From contig NZ_MXPU01000021.1 of the NCBI RefSeq assembly GCF_002204185.1, forward strand, positions 1 to 64,000: a DNA stretch of 64,000 nt, given 5' to 3'. The notes below the pieces were generated by a model. That model searched no databases, was not told the origin of the DNA, and was given only the letters and a program-made list of their open reading frames with translations. Below, in pieces: positions 19,471 through 29,347 of this stretch (its first letter is position 1; each line of letters starts with the position of its first letter). The position numbers and the translations under genes were made by a program. This DNA is from Rhizobium esperanzae (GTDB taxonomy: Bacteria; Pseudomonadota; Alphaproteobacteria; Rhizobiales; Rhizobiaceae).

Positions 19471-20454
19471 ATGACCGTCTTCCACCGCAATGAAACCCGG
19501 GAACCCTTGCCCGCCCATCTGAAGGGCGGGGTGATTGCCATCGGCAATTTCGACGGCGTCCATCGCGGCCATCAGTCGGTGCTGAACCGCGCGCTCGAGA
19601 TCGCCAAGGCGCGCGGCATTCCTGCCCTGGTGCTGACCTTCGAGCCCCATCCGCGCACGGTGTTCCGGCCGCAGGCGCCGGTCTTCCGCCTGACGCCGGC
19701 GCCGCTCAAGGCCCGCATCCTGGAAACGCTTGGTTTCAATGCGGTCATCGAATATCCCTTCGACTACGAATTTTCACAGCGCTCGGCCGACGATTTCATC
19801 CATTCGATCCTGAAGGATTGGCTCGGCGCCTCCGAAGTCGTCACCGGCTTCGATTTCCATTTCGGCCGCGGCCGCGAAGGCGGTCCTGCCTTCCTGATGA
19901 ATGCCGGCCAGACCTATGGTTTCGGCGTCACCCTGATCGATGCCTTCCGCGACGAGAACGCCGACGTCGTCTCTTCGAGCCACATCCGGGCGCTGCTGAA
20001 GGACGGCAATGTCAGCGAAGCCGCGGGCATGCTCGGTTACCGCTATACGGCGGAGGCCGAGGTGATCGACGGCGAAAAACTCGGCCGGCAGCTCGGTTTT
20101 CCCACCGCCAACATGCGCCTGCCGCCCGAGGCCGAACTTGCCGCCGGCATCTACGCCGTCCGCTTCCGCCGCCAGGACGGAACGCTCCACGATGCGGTCG
20201 CAAGCTACGGCCGCCGCCCGACGGTGACGGAAAACGGCGCGCCGCTGCTTGAAACCTATCTCTTCGATTTCAGCGGCGATCTCTACGGCCAGCTCTGCGC
20301 TGTCTCCTTCTTCGGCTATATCAGACCTGAGCTGAAATTCGACGGCCTCGATCCGCTCGTCGCCCAGATCAAGCGCGACGAGGAAGAGGCGAGGGCGCTG
20401 CTGGCGGGTGTCGTGCCGCTCGGCGAACTCGACCGAAAACTTTGCTTTTCCTGA
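19471..20454 (+). CDS. ribF: Bifunctional riboflavin kinase / FAD synthetase
   Basis: The 327-residue protein makes FMN from riboflavin and then FAD. The N-terminal nucleotidyltransferase domain has GNFDGVHRGHQ (the HxGH-like site) and VTGFDFHFGRGREG, with SSSHIR downstream. The C-terminal flavokinase domain has GRQLGFPTANM and the IYAV/YGRRPTV strands. ATG 19471 has AGAAG upstream. ATG 19453 (adding six residues) overlaps the preceding stop as ATGA and is an equally plausible coupled start. Confidence 0.93.
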   Translation: MTVFHRNETREPLPAHLKGGVIAIGNFDGVHRGHQSVLNRALEIAKARGIPALVLTFEPHPRTVFRPQAPVFRLTPAPLKARILETLGFNAVIEYPFDYEFSQRSADDFIHSILKDWLGASEVVTGFDFHFGRGREGGPAFLMNAGQTYGFGVTLIDAFRDENADVVSSSHIRALLKDGNVSEAAGMLGYRYTAEAEVIDGEKLGRQLGFPTANMRLPPEAELAAGIYAVRFRRQDGTLHDAVASYGRRPTVTENGAPLLETYLFDFSGDLYGQLCAVSFFGYIRPELKFDGLDPLVAQIKRDEEEARALLAGVVPLGELDRKLCFS

Positions 20455-20465
20455 GTGGCTTCGAT

Positions 20466-20924
20466 CTATCTCCGGCTGAGCGGAAATTGATCTGGATCGT
20501 TCGTCCATGGATCGAAGACCGCCGCGCCGGAGAAGCGCGTATCCCTGACGTTTCGCGTGACCAGATAGAGATTGTACTCGATTGCCGTGGCGGCCAGCAT
20601 CGTGTCGACAACCGACGGCGCATGTCCGGTCCTCAGTTTCACGCGCCCCGAAATGACGCCCCAATGCCTGACGGCTGTGTCGCTTAGTGAAAGAACGCGT
20701 TGCGAAAACCTCTCCTCCAATGCATCGCGGGAGGCAGCGTAACGGTAGCGGTTTTGATCGTCCTCAGGCAGGTTTTCAATGCCCTTGTCGTATTCCGCCA
20801 GCGTGAGGATGCTGATGAACATCCTCTCCTCGTCTTGAGCCGCAGCCCAGGATTTGACGGAGGGCGCGCCGTTCGGATTGATCAGCGCCGCAATGACGTT
20901 CGTATCGAGCAGCCAGCCGATCAC
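20466..20924 (-). CDS. PIN-domain toxin of a type II toxin-antitoxin pair (VapC-like)
   Basis: The 152-residue PIN domain has the expected acidic residues: Asp in WLLDTNVIAAL, Glu in TLAEYDKG, Asp in PSVVDTMLAATA and the late LVTRNVRDTRF segment. PIN toxins are Mg-dependent ribonucleases, often cleaving tRNA or rRNA, and are held inactive by the partner antitoxin. The gene overlaps the antitoxin gene by four bases. It is convergent with ribF with only 11 bases between. Confidence 0.85.
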   Translation of the reverse strand: MIGWLLDTNVIAALINPNGAPSVKSWAAAQDEERMFISILTLAEYDKGIENLPEDDQNRYRYAASRDALEERFSQRVLSLSDTAVRHWGVISGRVKLRTGHAPSVVDTMLAATAIEYNLYLVTRNVRDTRFSGAAVFDPWTNDPDQFPLSRR

Positions 20925-21184
20925 AGCTCGGCCTCCCGCCCGTAATCTGCCTCTCGCTCGAGGTCGAGCTCTTTGAGATCAAGGCTTTCCATGAAAGCGA
21001 CGAAAGGCTTCTTCGGCTCGGTTTTGGTCAGATGGTCGAGCTCTTCGACGCTGATAACGACGACGCTGTCCCGGCCGCGAACCGTCACGCGCTGTGGTCC
21101 TTCACTCCGGGCCCGGCGAACCACCTCGCTGAAGCGCGCTTTCGCGTCCTCGAGCTTCCAGCTTTGCTTGGAGATTTTTTTCAT
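20921..21184 (-). CDS. Phd/YefM-type antitoxin
   Basis: The 87-residue protein has the Phd/YefM N-terminal DNA-binding fold (SWKLEDAKARFSEVVRRA, then VTVRGRDSVVVISVEEL). Its acidic C-terminal tail (LDLKELDLEREAD) should neutralise the PIN toxin. It is promoter-proximal, as usual, so it can repress its own operon. ATG 21184 is preferred over an upstream in-frame start at 21235, since the family begins close to this Met. Confidence 0.82.
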   Translation of the reverse strand: MKKISKQSWKLEDAKARFSEVVRRARSEGPQRVTVRGRDSVVVISVEELDHLTKTEPKKPFVAFMESLDLKELDLEREADYGREAEL

Positions 21185-21538
21185 AGCTTCGGGCTCTCGA
21201 TCAAATCTGGTCAGATAGTCAGATTTATATCTCAAGCCGCGGAGATTTTCCAGTCAACTGGTTTCCCGGAAGGATGCGGCGCTGGCAATTCCAGGCGCTG
21301 GTGCCGGTTTGAGGGCCGCAATTTCCTCTCTTCCTTTTCCCGGCAAAAACGCCTATGAACCGGCGTTATGACGAAACTTCGGCTGGCGACCACGATACGA
21401 ATTATCGGCCCGGCCTTCCGCGCGCGCTAAGCGGCCGGGAGGTCCGGGTTTTCGGCGCTTGCGAGCAGGCGCTTCCGCCGCCACCTATTTTCACGTCCGT
21501 TGCGCCCCTTTCTGGGCCGCCAGAAACGATTGTCACAC
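21185..21538. other. Intergenic region between the toxin-antitoxin pair and ileS
   Basis: It should hold the divergent promoters of both units. I saw no clear -35/-10 pair, repeat or gene. Confidence 0.4.
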
Positions 21539-24445
21539 ATGACCGAAACAGCTGAAAAGATCGATTACTCGAAGACCCTCTATCTGCCTGAAACCGATTT
21601 CCCGATGCGCGCCGGTCTGCCGCAGAAGGAGCCGGAACTCGTTGCCCGCTGGCAGCAGATGGACCTCTACAAGAAACTGCGCGCCTCCGCCGCCGGTCGC
21701 GAGAAATTCGTCCTGCACGACGGCCCGCCCTATGCCAATGGCAACATCCATATCGGCCATGCGCTGAACAAGATCCTCAAGGACGTCATCAACCGCTCGT
21801 TCCAGATGCGCGGCTACGACGCCAACTACGTGCCCGGCTGGGATTGCCACGGCCTGCCGATCGAATGGAAGATCGAGGAGGAGAACTATCGCGCCAAGGG
21901 CAAGGCCAAGCCTGACCTGACCGAGCCGGCTGCAATGATCGAATTCCGCCGCGAGTGCCGCGCCTATGCCGAAAAGTGGATCAAGGTCCAGGGCGACGAG
22001 TTCCAGCGCCTCGGCATCGTCGGCGACTTCGAAAACCCCTACCTGACGATGAACTTCCATGCGGAAAGCCGCATCGCCGGCGAGCTCTTGAAGATCGCCG
22101 CAAGCGGCCAACTCTACCGCGGCTCCAAGCCGATCATGTGGTCGGTCGTCGAGCGCACCGCGCTGGCCGAGGCCGAAGTCGAGTACCATGATTATGAGAG
22201 CGACACGATCTGGGTGAAATTCCCCGTCACGAAAGGCCCCGATGGCGTCAACGATGCCTTCGTCGTCATCTGGACGACCACGCCATGGACGATCCCCGGC
22301 AATCGCGCGATCGCCTATTCCTCGCGTGTTGCGTACGGCCTCTACGAAGTCACGGCTGCCGAGAATGATTTTGGCCCGCGTCCGGGCGAGAAGCTGATCT
22401 TCGCCGACAAACTGGCGGAAGAGTCCTTCGCCAAGGCGAAGCTGCAGTACAGGCGCCTAGCCGATGTCACGGCTGCCGATCTCGCCGGCATGGCCTGCGC
22501 ACATCCGCTCAAGGGCCTGGAAGGCGGTTACGAATTTGTCGTGCCGCTGCTCGAGGGCGACCATGTCACCGACGATGCCGGTACCGGTTTCGTGCACACT
22601 GCACCGAGCCACGGCCGCGAAGACTTTGACGTCTGGATGGCGCATGCCCGTCAGATCGAGGCGCGCGGCATCGAGACCAAGATCCCGTTCCCGGTCGACG
22701 ACGGCGGCTTCTTCACATCGGATGCTCCCGGCCTGGAAGGCGCGCGCGTCATCGACGACAACGGCAAGAAGGGCAATGCCAATGACCGCGTCATCAAGGC
22801 GCTGATCGAGCGTAATGCGCTCTTTGCCCGCGGCCGCCTCAAGCACCAGTATCCGCATTCCTGGCGTTCGAAGAAGCCGGTGATCTTCCGCAACACGCCG
22901 CAGTGGTTCGTCTATATGGACAAGACGCTGCCGGATGGGACGACGCTGCGCAGCCGCGCCCTCGGCGCGATCGACGACACCCGCTTCGTGCCGGCCGCCG
23001 GCCAGAACCGTCTGCGCGCCATGATCGAGCAGCGCCCGGACTGGGTTCTTTCCCGTCAAAGAGCATGGGGCGTGCCGATCTGCGTCTTCGTGGATGAGCA
23101 GGGCGAGGTCCTGAAGGACGAGGCCGTCAACCAGCGCATCCTCGCTGCCTTCGATGTCGAGGGTGCCGACGCCTGGTTCGCCGAAGGCGCCAAGGAGCGC
23201 TTCCTCGGCAACGAGCATGATCCGGCCAAGTGGACGCAGGTCATGGATATCCTCGACGTCTGGTTCGACTCGGGCTCGACGCACACCTTCACGCTGGAAG
23301 ACCGCCCCGACCTGAAATGGCCGGCCGATCTCTATCTGGAAGGGTCCGACCAGCATCGCGGCTGGTTCCATTCCTCGCTCTTGGAATCGGCCGCCACCCG
23401 CGGCCGAGCGCCCTACGACGCCGTTCTCACCCATGGTTTCACCATGGACGAGAAGGGCGAGAAGATGTCGAAGTCGAAGGGCAACGTCACCGCCCCGCAG
23501 GAGGTGATGAAGGATGCCGGCGCCGATATCCTGCGTCTCTGGGTCATGACCTCGGACTATGCCGATGATCTCCGCGTCGGCAAGACGATCATCCAGACCA
23601 ATGTCGACGCCTATCGCAAGCTGCGCAACACCATCCGCTGGATGCTCGGAACGCTTGCCCACGACAAGGGCGAGGTGATTGCGCTCGCCGATCTGCCGGA
23701 GCTGGAGCAGCTGATGCTGCACCGCCTCTCGGAGCTCGATCAGCTCGTGCGCGAAAACTATGACGCCTTCGACTTCAAGAAGATCGCCCGCGCATTGATC
23801 GACTTTGCCAATGTCGAGCTCTCGGCCTTCTACTTCGACGTTCGCAAGGATGCCCTCTATTGCGATGCGCCCTCCAGCCTTCGCCGCCGCTCGGCGCTTT
23901 ATGTCATCCGCATGATCTTCGATTGCGTCGTGACCTGGCTTGCGCCGATGCTGCCGTTTACGACGGAAGAGGCATGGCTCTCGCGCAATCCCTCGGCCGT
24001 CTCGGTGCATCTGGAGCAGTTCGCTCCGGTCGCAAAGGAATGGCGCAACGATGCGCTGGCCGAAAAATGGAGGAAGATCCGCGCGATCCGCAGCGTCGTG
24101 ACCGGCGCGCTCGAAATCGAGCGCAAGGACAAGCGCATCGGTTCGTCGCTCGAGGCGGCTCCTGTGGTGCATGTCGCCGATGCGGCGCTTCGCAAGGCGC
24201 TCGAGGGCCAGGATTTCAGCGAAGTCTGCATCACCTCTGGCATCACGATCAAGACGGACGCCGGCCCGGACGACGCCTTCCGCTTGGCCGAGGTGCCTGA
24301 TGTCGCCGTCGTGCCAAGGCTTGCCGAAGGCGTCAAATGCGCCCGTTCCTGGCGCATCACCACCGATGTCGGTTCCGATCCGGATTATCCCGACGTCTCG
24401 GCGCGCGACGCTGCGGCCTTGCGCGAACTCGGCATCCGCGCCTGA
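21539..24445 (+). CDS. ileS: Isoleucyl-tRNA synthetase
   Basis: This is a 968-residue class I synthetase. The HIGH motif is GNIHIGHAL (residues 69-77) and the KMSKS motif is [11 protein letters not shown] near residue 642. The editing domain lies between them, with [15 protein letters not shown]. The C-terminal anticodon domain follows the KMSKS loop. It ends without the Cys-rich zinc finger seen in E. coli IleRS, which is usual in alphaproteobacteria. ATG 21539 is chosen at the start of [16 protein letters not shown]. Confidence 0.96.
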   Translation: MTETAEKIDYSKTLYLPETDFPMRAGLPQKEPELVARWQQMDLYKKLRASAAGREKFVLHDGPPYANGNIHIGHALNKILKDVINRSFQMRGYDANYVPGWDCHGLPIEWKIEEENYRAKGKAKPDLTEPAAMIEFRRECRAYAEKWIKVQGDEFQRLGIVGDFENPYLTMNFHAESRIAGELLKIAASGQLYRGSKPIMWSVVERTALAEAEVEYHDYESDTIWVKFPVTKGPDGVNDAFVVIWTTTPWTIPGNRAIAYSSRVAYGLYEVTAAENDFGPRPGEKLIFADKLAEESFAKAKLQYRRLADVTAADLAGMACAHPLKGLEGGYEFVVPLLEGDHVTDDAGTGFVHTAPSHGREDFDVWMAHARQIEARGIETKIPFPVDDGGFFTSDAPGLEGARVIDDNGKKGNANDRVIKALIERNALFARGRLKHQYPHSWRSKKPVIFRNTPQWFVYMDKTLPDGTTLRSRALGAIDDTRFVPAAGQNRLRAMIEQRPDWVLSRQRAWGVPICVFVDEQGEVLKDEAVNQRILAAFDVEGADAWFAEGAKERFLGNEHDPAKWTQVMDILDVWFDSGSTHTFTLEDRPDLKWPADLYLEGSDQHRGWFHSSLLESAATRGRAPYDAVLTHGFTMDEKGEKMSKSKGNVTAPQEVMKDAGADILRLWVMTSDYADDLRVGKTIIQTNVDAYRKLRNTIRWMLGTLAHDKGEVIALADLPELEQLMLHRLSELDQLVRENYDAFDFKKIARALIDFANVELSAFYFDVRKDALYCDAPSSLRRRSALYVIRMIFDCVVTWLAPMLPFTTEEAWLSRNPSAVSVHLEQFAPVAKEWRNDALAEKWRKIRAIRSVVTGALEIERKDKRIGSSLEAAPVVHVADAALRKALEGQDFSEVCITSGITIKTDAGPDDAFRLAEVPDVAVVPRLAEGVKCARSWRITTDVGSDPDYPDVSARDAAALRELGIRA

Positions 24446-24454
24446 AGATATTTG

Positions 24455-24486
24455 CCGGATGAATTGCCTTTGCGGCGTTCATCCGG
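24455..24486. terminator. Hairpin after ileS, probable terminator
   Basis: The stem is CCGGATGAA / TTCATCCGG (9 bp) with a 14-base loop, beginning 10 bases after the ileS stop. The plus-strand tail is A-rich rather than T-rich, so termination is plausible but not certain. Confidence 0.45.
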
Positions 24487-24576
24487 TAAAAGCTGCCTGA
24501 AAATGGCCGGATTTTTGCGTCAGGGGGACGGTTGTCCGGTAGGGCGACGATTGCACCGGTGGCTGGAAGGGTTTTC

Positions 24577-25206
24577 ATGTTCGCAACGCATTGGTTCCGT
24601 GTAGGCGCCTGCCTGTCTGTTGTCATGGCGGGATGCTCCCTTGTGTCCGGCTGCGCCAGCAGCCCGACCTACGGCACCGACAAGACCGCCATGGAGCAGC
24701 TGACCGACGATCTCGGCCAGTCGGTGTCGCTGACCGGACCGGAACCGAAGAACAAGGGCGTCAAATATACGCCGCGTCCGACACTGGTGCTGCCGGCTGA
24801 GGGCCAGCGCGAGACCCTCGTCGCGCCGCAGCCGACGGTGGCCAACAAGGACAATCCGCAATGGCTTGAATCGCCGGAGGAGACGCGCGCCCGCCTCGTT
24901 TCCGAGGCTGACGCCAATTCGGACAATCCGAATTACCGCTCGCCGCTGGCGAGCTCCGCCATCGAAGGCGGCCGGCGCACGACCGAAGCCCAGACCCAGG
25001 CCTATCGCGAGGCCCGCGCCCTGCAGAAGGGCTCCTATGTCGACCAGCGCCGCTATATTTCCGATCCGCCGCCCGGCTATCGCACCGTCGACGACCCGGC
25101 AAAGCTCGACGATGTCGGCGAGCCCGAGCTCAAGAAGCAGAAGAAGCGCAAGAAGGATGCGGCGATCGCCAATTCCGGCAAGCAGTGGTGGAACTTCCTG
25201 CAGTAG
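24577..25206 (+). CDS. Lipoprotein of unknown function, 209 aa
   Basis: An N-terminal signal with lipobox LVSGC (Cys about residue 26) predicts attachment to the membrane after lipidation. The mature part is polar, low in hydrophobics, with Pro- and Gln-rich stretches and a Lys-rich segment (KKQKKRKKDA) before the end QWWNFLQ. I do not know its function. It follows ileS after 131 bases. The start at ATG 24577 gives a standard lipoprotein signal; a GTG/TTG start 45 bases upstream is less likely. Confidence 0.75.
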   Translation: MFATHWFRVGACLSVVMAGCSLVSGCASSPTYGTDKTAMEQLTDDLGQSVSLTGPEPKNKGVKYTPRPTLVLPAEGQRETLVAPQPTVANKDNPQWLESPEETRARLVSEADANSDNPNYRSPLASSAIEGGRRTTEAQTQAYREARALQKGSYVDQRRYISDPPPGYRTVDDPAKLDDVGEPELKKQKKRKKDAAIANSGKQWWNFLQ

Positions 25207-25234
25207 CGGCTTTTCCGAGCGCTTAGCGCCGCCG

Positions 25235-25385
25235 CAGGAGATCGGGGAGGGCAGCCCCTCATCCGGCTGCCGCCACCTTCTCCCCGCTCGCGGGGCGAAG
25301 GGACATGCCCCACCGTTTCCGTTCCTCACCAGCGTCTCGCAGGGCACGTCCCGCACGCGGGGAGAGGGTTAGGGTGAGGGGCAGC
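25235..25385. repeat. Intergenic repeat of family B
   Basis: It contains CCCCTCATCCGGCTGCCGCCACCTTCTCCCCGC and, at the right, CGCGGGGAGAGGGTTAGGGTGAGGGGC, with the self-complementary arms typical of rhizobial elements (TCTCCCCGC with GCGGGGAGA). It lies between convergent genes. Confidence 0.6.
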
Positions 25386-25425
25386 TATTAGCGCCAAAGC
25401 CGGAGATGACGGCGGGCACTGAGAA

Positions 25426-25881
25426 CTACGGTGCCTCTCTCCGTTCCGCAAAAAATCGCCGCAAGATCTCGGCCGACTGGACCTCGTTGATGCCGGAATA
25501 GACCTCGGGTACGTGGTGGCAGGTCGGTTGCGCATAGAATCGCACGCCATTGTCGACGCCGCCGCCCTTCGGATCCTCCGCGCCGTAATAGAGCCGGCGG
25601 ATACGCGCAAACGAGATGGCTGCCGCGCACATGGTGCAAGGCTCGAGCGTCACATAGAGATCGGCGCCGACAAGGCGTTCCTGCCCAAGCGCCTCGCAGG
25701 CGAGCCGGATTGCGGCGATTTCGGCGTGCGCGGTGACGTCTTTGAGCTCGCGCGTGCGATTCCCCGAGCGTGAAACGGCAATATCGTCGACAACGACGAC
25801 CGCGCCAATAGGCACCTCGCCGCGTTCTCCGGCGGCGCGCGCTTCTTCAAGCGCCATCTCCATGAAACGATTTGTCTTCAC
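25426..25881 (-). CDS. tadA: tRNA-specific adenosine deaminase
   Basis: The protein is of about 151 residues. Zinc-site motifs are HAEIAAI (His and catalytic Glu) and PCTMCAAAI (two Cys). TadA converts A34 to inosine in tRNA-Arg(ACG), which is essential for decoding. The N-terminal NRFMEMALEEARAAGERGEVPIGAV block is typical. The start is uncertain: GTG 25881 (KTNRFMEM) is chosen because it begins close to the family start; GTG 25899 and ATG 25863 are alternatives. It is divergent from the pseudouridine synthase gene. Confidence 0.92.
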   Translation of the reverse strand: MKTNRFMEMALEEARAAGERGEVPIGAVVVVDDIAVSRSGNRTRELKDVTAHAEIAAIRLACEALGQERLVGADLYVTLEPCTMCAAAISFARIRRLYYGAEDPKGGGVDNGVRFYAQPTCHHVPEVYSGINEVQSAEILRRFFAERREAP

Positions 25882-25953
25882 GATCGCACGAATTTCCACT
25901 TAACCGCAGATGCGTGACCTGATAGACAGGCCCAAAAGGCAGGCAAACAGCAA

Positions 25954-27909
25954 ATGACACCCAAAGACAAGCCAAAACGCCCGGGCGCAAAGCCCCTTTC
26001 AAGGGATATCAGGCCGAAGGCCGGTCCGAAGGCGGGCGGCGCGAAGCCGGCAAAGGCCGCAGCCGCGCGTCCGGCGGCGGCCGAAGCCGACAGCGACACC
26101 AAGGCCGAACGTATTTCCAAGGTGATGGCGCGCGCAGGCGTCGCCTCCCGCCGCGACATCGAGCGCATGATCATGGATGGCCGTGTGACGCTGAACGGAA
26201 CGGTTCTCGAAACCCCCGTCGTCAACGTCACACTTGCCGACCGCATCGAGGTCGACGGCGTGCCGATCCGCGGCATCGAGCGCACCAGGCTCTGGCTCTA
26301 TCACAAGCCGGCAGGTCTGGTGACCACCAATGCCGATCCGGAAGGCCGGTCGACGGTCTTCGACAATCTGCCGGAAGAGCTGCCGCGTGTCATGTCGATC
26401 GGCCGGCTCGACATCAACACCGAAGGCCTGCTGCTGCTCACCAATGACGGTGGTCTCGCCCGCGCCCTCGAACTGCCGGCGACCGGTTGGCTGAGGCGCT
26501 ACCGTGTCCGCGCCCATGGCGAGATCGACCAGGAAGCGCTCGACAAGCTCAAGGACGGCATCGCCGTCGACGGCGTGCTCTATGGATCGATCGAGGCGAC
26601 GCTCGACCGCACGCAGGGCTCGAACGTCTGGATCACCATGGGCCTTCGCGAAGGCAAGAACCGCGAAATCAAGAATGTACTCGGCGCTCTCGGCCTCGAC
26701 GTCAACCGTCTGATCCGTATATCCTACGGCCCGTTCCAGCTCGGCGACTTGCCGGAAGGCCATGTCATCGAGGTGCGCGGCCGCACGCTTCGCGACCAGC
26801 TCGGACCGCGCCTGATTGAGGAAGCCAAGGCGAATTTCGACGCGCCGATATACAATGCGCCCGCCGTTGCCGCCGAGGAAGAAGCTGAACCTGCAGCCCC
26901 GGAAAAGCGCGAACAGCGTCCACGCCGCGAGGAGGACAAGCGCGAACGGGCGCTGAGCCGCCTTGACACCAAGCGCGACGACCGTCGCGGTGGCGGGCGT
27001 CGAGATGACGACCGCCGCGATGGCGGCCGTTTCGACGACGACAAGCCGAAGCGTCCCCAGCCGCTCGGCCAGCGCCGCAGCGCCAATGTCTGGATGGCGC
27101 CGGGCGCCCGTCCACTCGGCGAAAAGGCTGCGGCGAAAGCCGCCAAGAATGAGCAGACCGCGCGCCGGCGCGGCGAGCAGACGCCGGCAAAGGGCACCGG
27201 TTTCCACCATATCGAGGATCGCCCGCGCACGCAGATCAATCGCGTGCGCGAGGAGGACGGCGAATGGATCCGCTCGAGCGAGCAGCCCCACCGCAAGGAT
27301 GAGGGCGAAGGCCGCGGCCGCAAGCGCTCGTTCGGGGATCGCCCGGCCCGCGAAGACCGCGGTTATGGCGACCGCCCGGCGCGTGGAGAAGGCCGTGCGG
27401 AGCGTTCGCGCGGCGACCGGCCTTTCGGTGATCGTCCCTCGCGTGGCGATCGGCCTTTCGGCGACAAGCCGCGCGGCGACCGCAGGCCGCGTGCCGATGG
27501 TGATGAGCGTCCTCGCGCCGCCAGAGCCTCCACCGGCGAGGGCCGTTCTGAGCGTCCGCGCAGCGACCGCCCCCTCGGCGATCGTCCTTCGCGTGGCGAC
27601 CGACCTTTCGCCGGCAAGCCGCGTGGCGATCGAAAGCCGCGCGAGGAGGGTGACGAGCGCCCGCGGACAGCCAGAAGCTTTGCCGGCGAGGGGCGCTCCG
27701 ATCGTCCACGCGGCGAACGGTCGTTCGGCGACAAGGCCCCGGGCGAGAAGCCGCGCGGCAAGAGCTTCGGCGCCAAGCCCGGTGGGGCCAAGAGTTTTTC
27801 CGGCAAGCCGAAGAGTGGCAAGCCGGGCAGTGACAGGCCCGCGGGCGGCCCGTCCAAGGGTGGTGCGAGAGGAAAGGGAATGACGCGCGGTGCGGATCGT
27901 CGGCGGTGA
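25954..27909 (+). CDS. rRNA large/small subunit pseudouridine synthase (RsuA/RluB family) with long basic repetitive tail
   Basis: Of 651 residues, only about residues 45-285 are enzyme. The S4 RNA-binding domain is ERISKVMARAGVASRRDIER..., and the catalytic domain has the active Asp in MSIGRLDINTEGLLLLTNDG. Family enzymes are about 250-300 residues long. The remaining C-terminal half is a low-complexity Arg/Gly/Asp/Pro tail. It includes a 50-residue repeat starting near residues 478, 528 and 578 (GEGR.ER.R.DRP.GDRPSRGDRPF). The enzyme likely modifies 23S rRNA, as RluB does. The tail is probably disordered and RNA-binding, like RGG/RGD tails on RNA helicases. It overlaps rsmD by 20 bases. Confidence 0.9.
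   Translation: MTPKDKPKRPGAKPLSRDIRPKAGPKAGGAKPAKAAAARPAAAEADSDTKAERISKVMARAGVASRRDIERMIMDGRVTLNGTVLETPVVNVTLADRIEVDGVPIRGIERTRLWLYHKPAGLVTTNADPEGRSTVFDNLPEELPRVMSIGRLDINTEGLLLLTNDGGLARALELPATGWLRRYRVRAHGEIDQEALDKLKDGIAVDGVLYGSIEATLDRTQGSNVWITMGLREGKNREIKNVLGALGLDVNRLIRISYGPFQLGDLPEGHVIEVRGRTLRDQLGPRLIEEAKANFDAPIYNAPAVAAEEEAEPAAPEKREQRPRREEDKRERALSRLDTKRDDRRGGGRRDDDRRDGGRFDDDKPKRPQPLGQRRSANVWMAPGARPLGEKAAAKAAKNEQTARRRGEQTPAKGTGFHHIEDRPRTQINRVREEDGEWIRSSEQPHRKDEGEGRGRKRSFGDRPAREDRGYGDRPARGEGRAERSRGDRPFGDRPSRGDRPFGDKPRGDRRPRADGDERPRAARASTGEGRSERPRSDRPLGDRPSRGDRPFAGKPRGDRKPREEGDERPRTARSFAGEGRSDRPRGERSFGDKAPGEKPRGKSFGAKPGGAKSFSGKPKSGKPGSDRPAGGPSKGGARGKGMTRGADRRR
27385..27740 (+). repeat. In-frame 150-base tandem repeats in the pseudouridine synthase gene
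   Basis: Units begin at 27385, 27535 and 27685 (the last is partial). Each full unit encodes 50 residues with the order GEGR..., DRP.GDRPSRGDRPF, KPRGDR, GDERPR.AR. The spacing is exactly 150 bases, so the copies arose by in-frame duplication. Confidence 0.85.
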
Positions 27910-28450
27910 GTTTCGCGGACGGCCTCTCGCCGTGCCAAAATCCAACGACATCCGGCCGACGGCCGACCGGACGCGCGAGAGCCTGTTCAATATATTGAGC
28001 CACGCCTATCCGGAATGCGTCGACGGCACCCGGATCCTCGATCTTTTTGCCGGAACCGGCGCCGTCGGCCTCGAAGCCGTGTCGCGTGGCTGTCGCCACG
28101 CGCTCTTCGTCGAAAACAGCGTCGAGGGCAGGGCGCTGCTCTGGGAAAATATCGATGCGCTCGGCCTGCACGGCCGCACCCGCATCCTGCGCCGCGATGC
28201 GACCGATCTCGGCAGCGTCGGCAATCTCGAGCCTTTCGACGTGCTCTTTGCCGACCCGCCCTATGGCAAGGGCCTCGGCGAAAAGGCGATGGCTGCGGCC
28301 GCCGTTGGCGGCTGGCTGCGGCCGGGGGCGATCGCAGTGCTCGAAGAACGCGCCGACATTGTCGTTTCGGTGCATCCTTCCTATGTTTTCCTCGAAAGCC
28401 GTATCTTTGGCGATACGAGGGTGCATTTCTTCCGATATCAGCCGCAATAG
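27890..28450 (+). CDS. rsmD: 16S rRNA (guanine(966)-N2)-methyltransferase
   Basis: The 186-residue protein begins MRIVGGEFRGRPLAVP (GTG start) and contains DIRPTADRTRESLFNIL. The SAM-binding ILDLFAGTGAVGLEA and the catalytic LFADPPYGKG (DPPY for base amino-methylation) follow. It methylates G966 of 16S rRNA on the 30S subunit. It overlaps the pseudouridine synthase gene by 20 bases, so both rRNA modification enzymes are likely co-translated. Confidence 0.93.
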   Translation: MRIVGGEFRGRPLAVPKSNDIRPTADRTRESLFNILSHAYPECVDGTRILDLFAGTGAVGLEAVSRGCRHALFVENSVEGRALLWENIDALGLHGRTRILRRDATDLGSVGNLEPFDVLFADPPYGKGLGEKAMAAAAVGGWLRPGAIAVLEERADIVVSVHPSYVFLESRIFGDTRVHFFRYQPQ

Positions 28451-28465
28451 GCGCAGGGGCGGGGC

Positions 28466-29347
28466 GTGCAGCAGGCAGACATCATCAGTCCGAAACTGCC
28501 TGCGATCAGCGATATGCCGACCGTCGCTGTCGCCTTCGGCGGTGGCGGCGCGCGCGGCCTTTCCCATATCCATATCATCGCAACCCTCGACGAGCTCGGC
28601 ATCCGCCCGGTGGCGATTGCGGGTTCGTCGATCGGCGCCATCATGGGGGCCGGCATGGCCGCCGGCATGTCCGGCGCCGAAATCCGCGAACATGCGCTGG
28701 CAACCGTCGGCAACAAGACGGCCGTCGTCGTCCGCATCTGGGGCATGCGGCCGGCAACGGTGCGCGATGCGGTGGCGAAAGGCATCCGCATCGGCCAGTT
28801 CAATCTCGAGCGGATCCTCAAAGCCTTCCTGCCGTCCGAGCTGCCGGCCCGGTTCGAGGATCTGCTGGTGCCGATGAAGGTGATCACCACAGATTATTAC
28901 GGACAGAACGAGGTCATCATCGAAGAGGGCGAGCTGTTTCCGGCACTCGCCGCCTCGTCCTCCATCCCCGCCGTTTTCATGCCGGTGCGCCTGCGCGGCC
29001 GCGTGATGATCGATGGCGGCATCAGTAATCCGGTGCCCTATGAATGCCTGATGGATCTTGCCGATATCGTCATCGGCATCGATGTGGTCGGCGCCCCGGA
29101 AGGCGACGGCACCCATATCCCGAACCGCATGGAAAGCATCTTCGGTTCCGGTCAGCTGATGATGCAGACGGCAATCTCGCTGAAGCTGAAGCTATGCCAG
29201 CCGCACATCTTCCTGCGCCCGACGGTCGGTCGCACCGGCGTCATGGATTTCCTCAAGGCCCGCGAAGTGCTGGCCATGTCCGTCGGCGTCAAGGACGATC
29301 TGAAATTCGCTCTCGACCGCGAGATCGAAGCGCGGCTAAAACGCTAA
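28466..29347 (+). CDS. Patatin-like phospholipase, RssA type
   Basis: The 293-residue protein has the patatin oxyanion loop [12 protein letters not shown], the nucleophile motif GSSIG (Ser in [10 protein letters not shown]) and the catalytic Asp in [11 protein letters not shown], giving the Ser-Asp dyad. Such proteins hydrolyse acyl lipids in the cytoplasm or at the inner membrane. The gene starts at GTG 28466, 15 bases after rsmD, and ends overlapping a convergent gene by 12 bases. Confidence 0.88.
   Translation: MQQADIISPKLPAISDMPTVAVAFGGGGARGLSHIHIIATLDELGIRPVAIAGSSIGAIMGAGMAAGMSGAEIREHALATVGNKTAVVVRIWGMRPATVRDAVAKGIRIGQFNLERILKAFLPSELPARFEDLLVPMKVITTDYYGQNEVIIEEGELFPALAASSSIPAVFMPVRLRGRVMIDGGISNPVPYECLMDLADIVIGIDVVGAPEGDGTHIPNRMESIFGSGQLMMQTAISLKLKLCQPHIFLRPTVGRTGVMDFLKAREVLAMSVGVKDDLKFALDREIEARLKR

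Noticed and set aside
22457-24172. Open frame of 571 codons opposite ileS
   Set aside because: Shadow frame; ileS motifs HIGH and KMSKS are on the plus strand.
27385-27740. Regular repeats considered as a CRISPR array
   Set aside because: The repeats are 150 bases long, contiguous, in frame and coding; there are no unique spacers and no cas genes.
25999-27990. Open frame of 663 codons on the minus strand opposite the pseudouridine synthase
   Set aside because: It is a shadow of the high-GC coding strand, with Ala/Arg/Val-biased sequence and no domain. The opposite frame has clear S4 and catalytic motifs.
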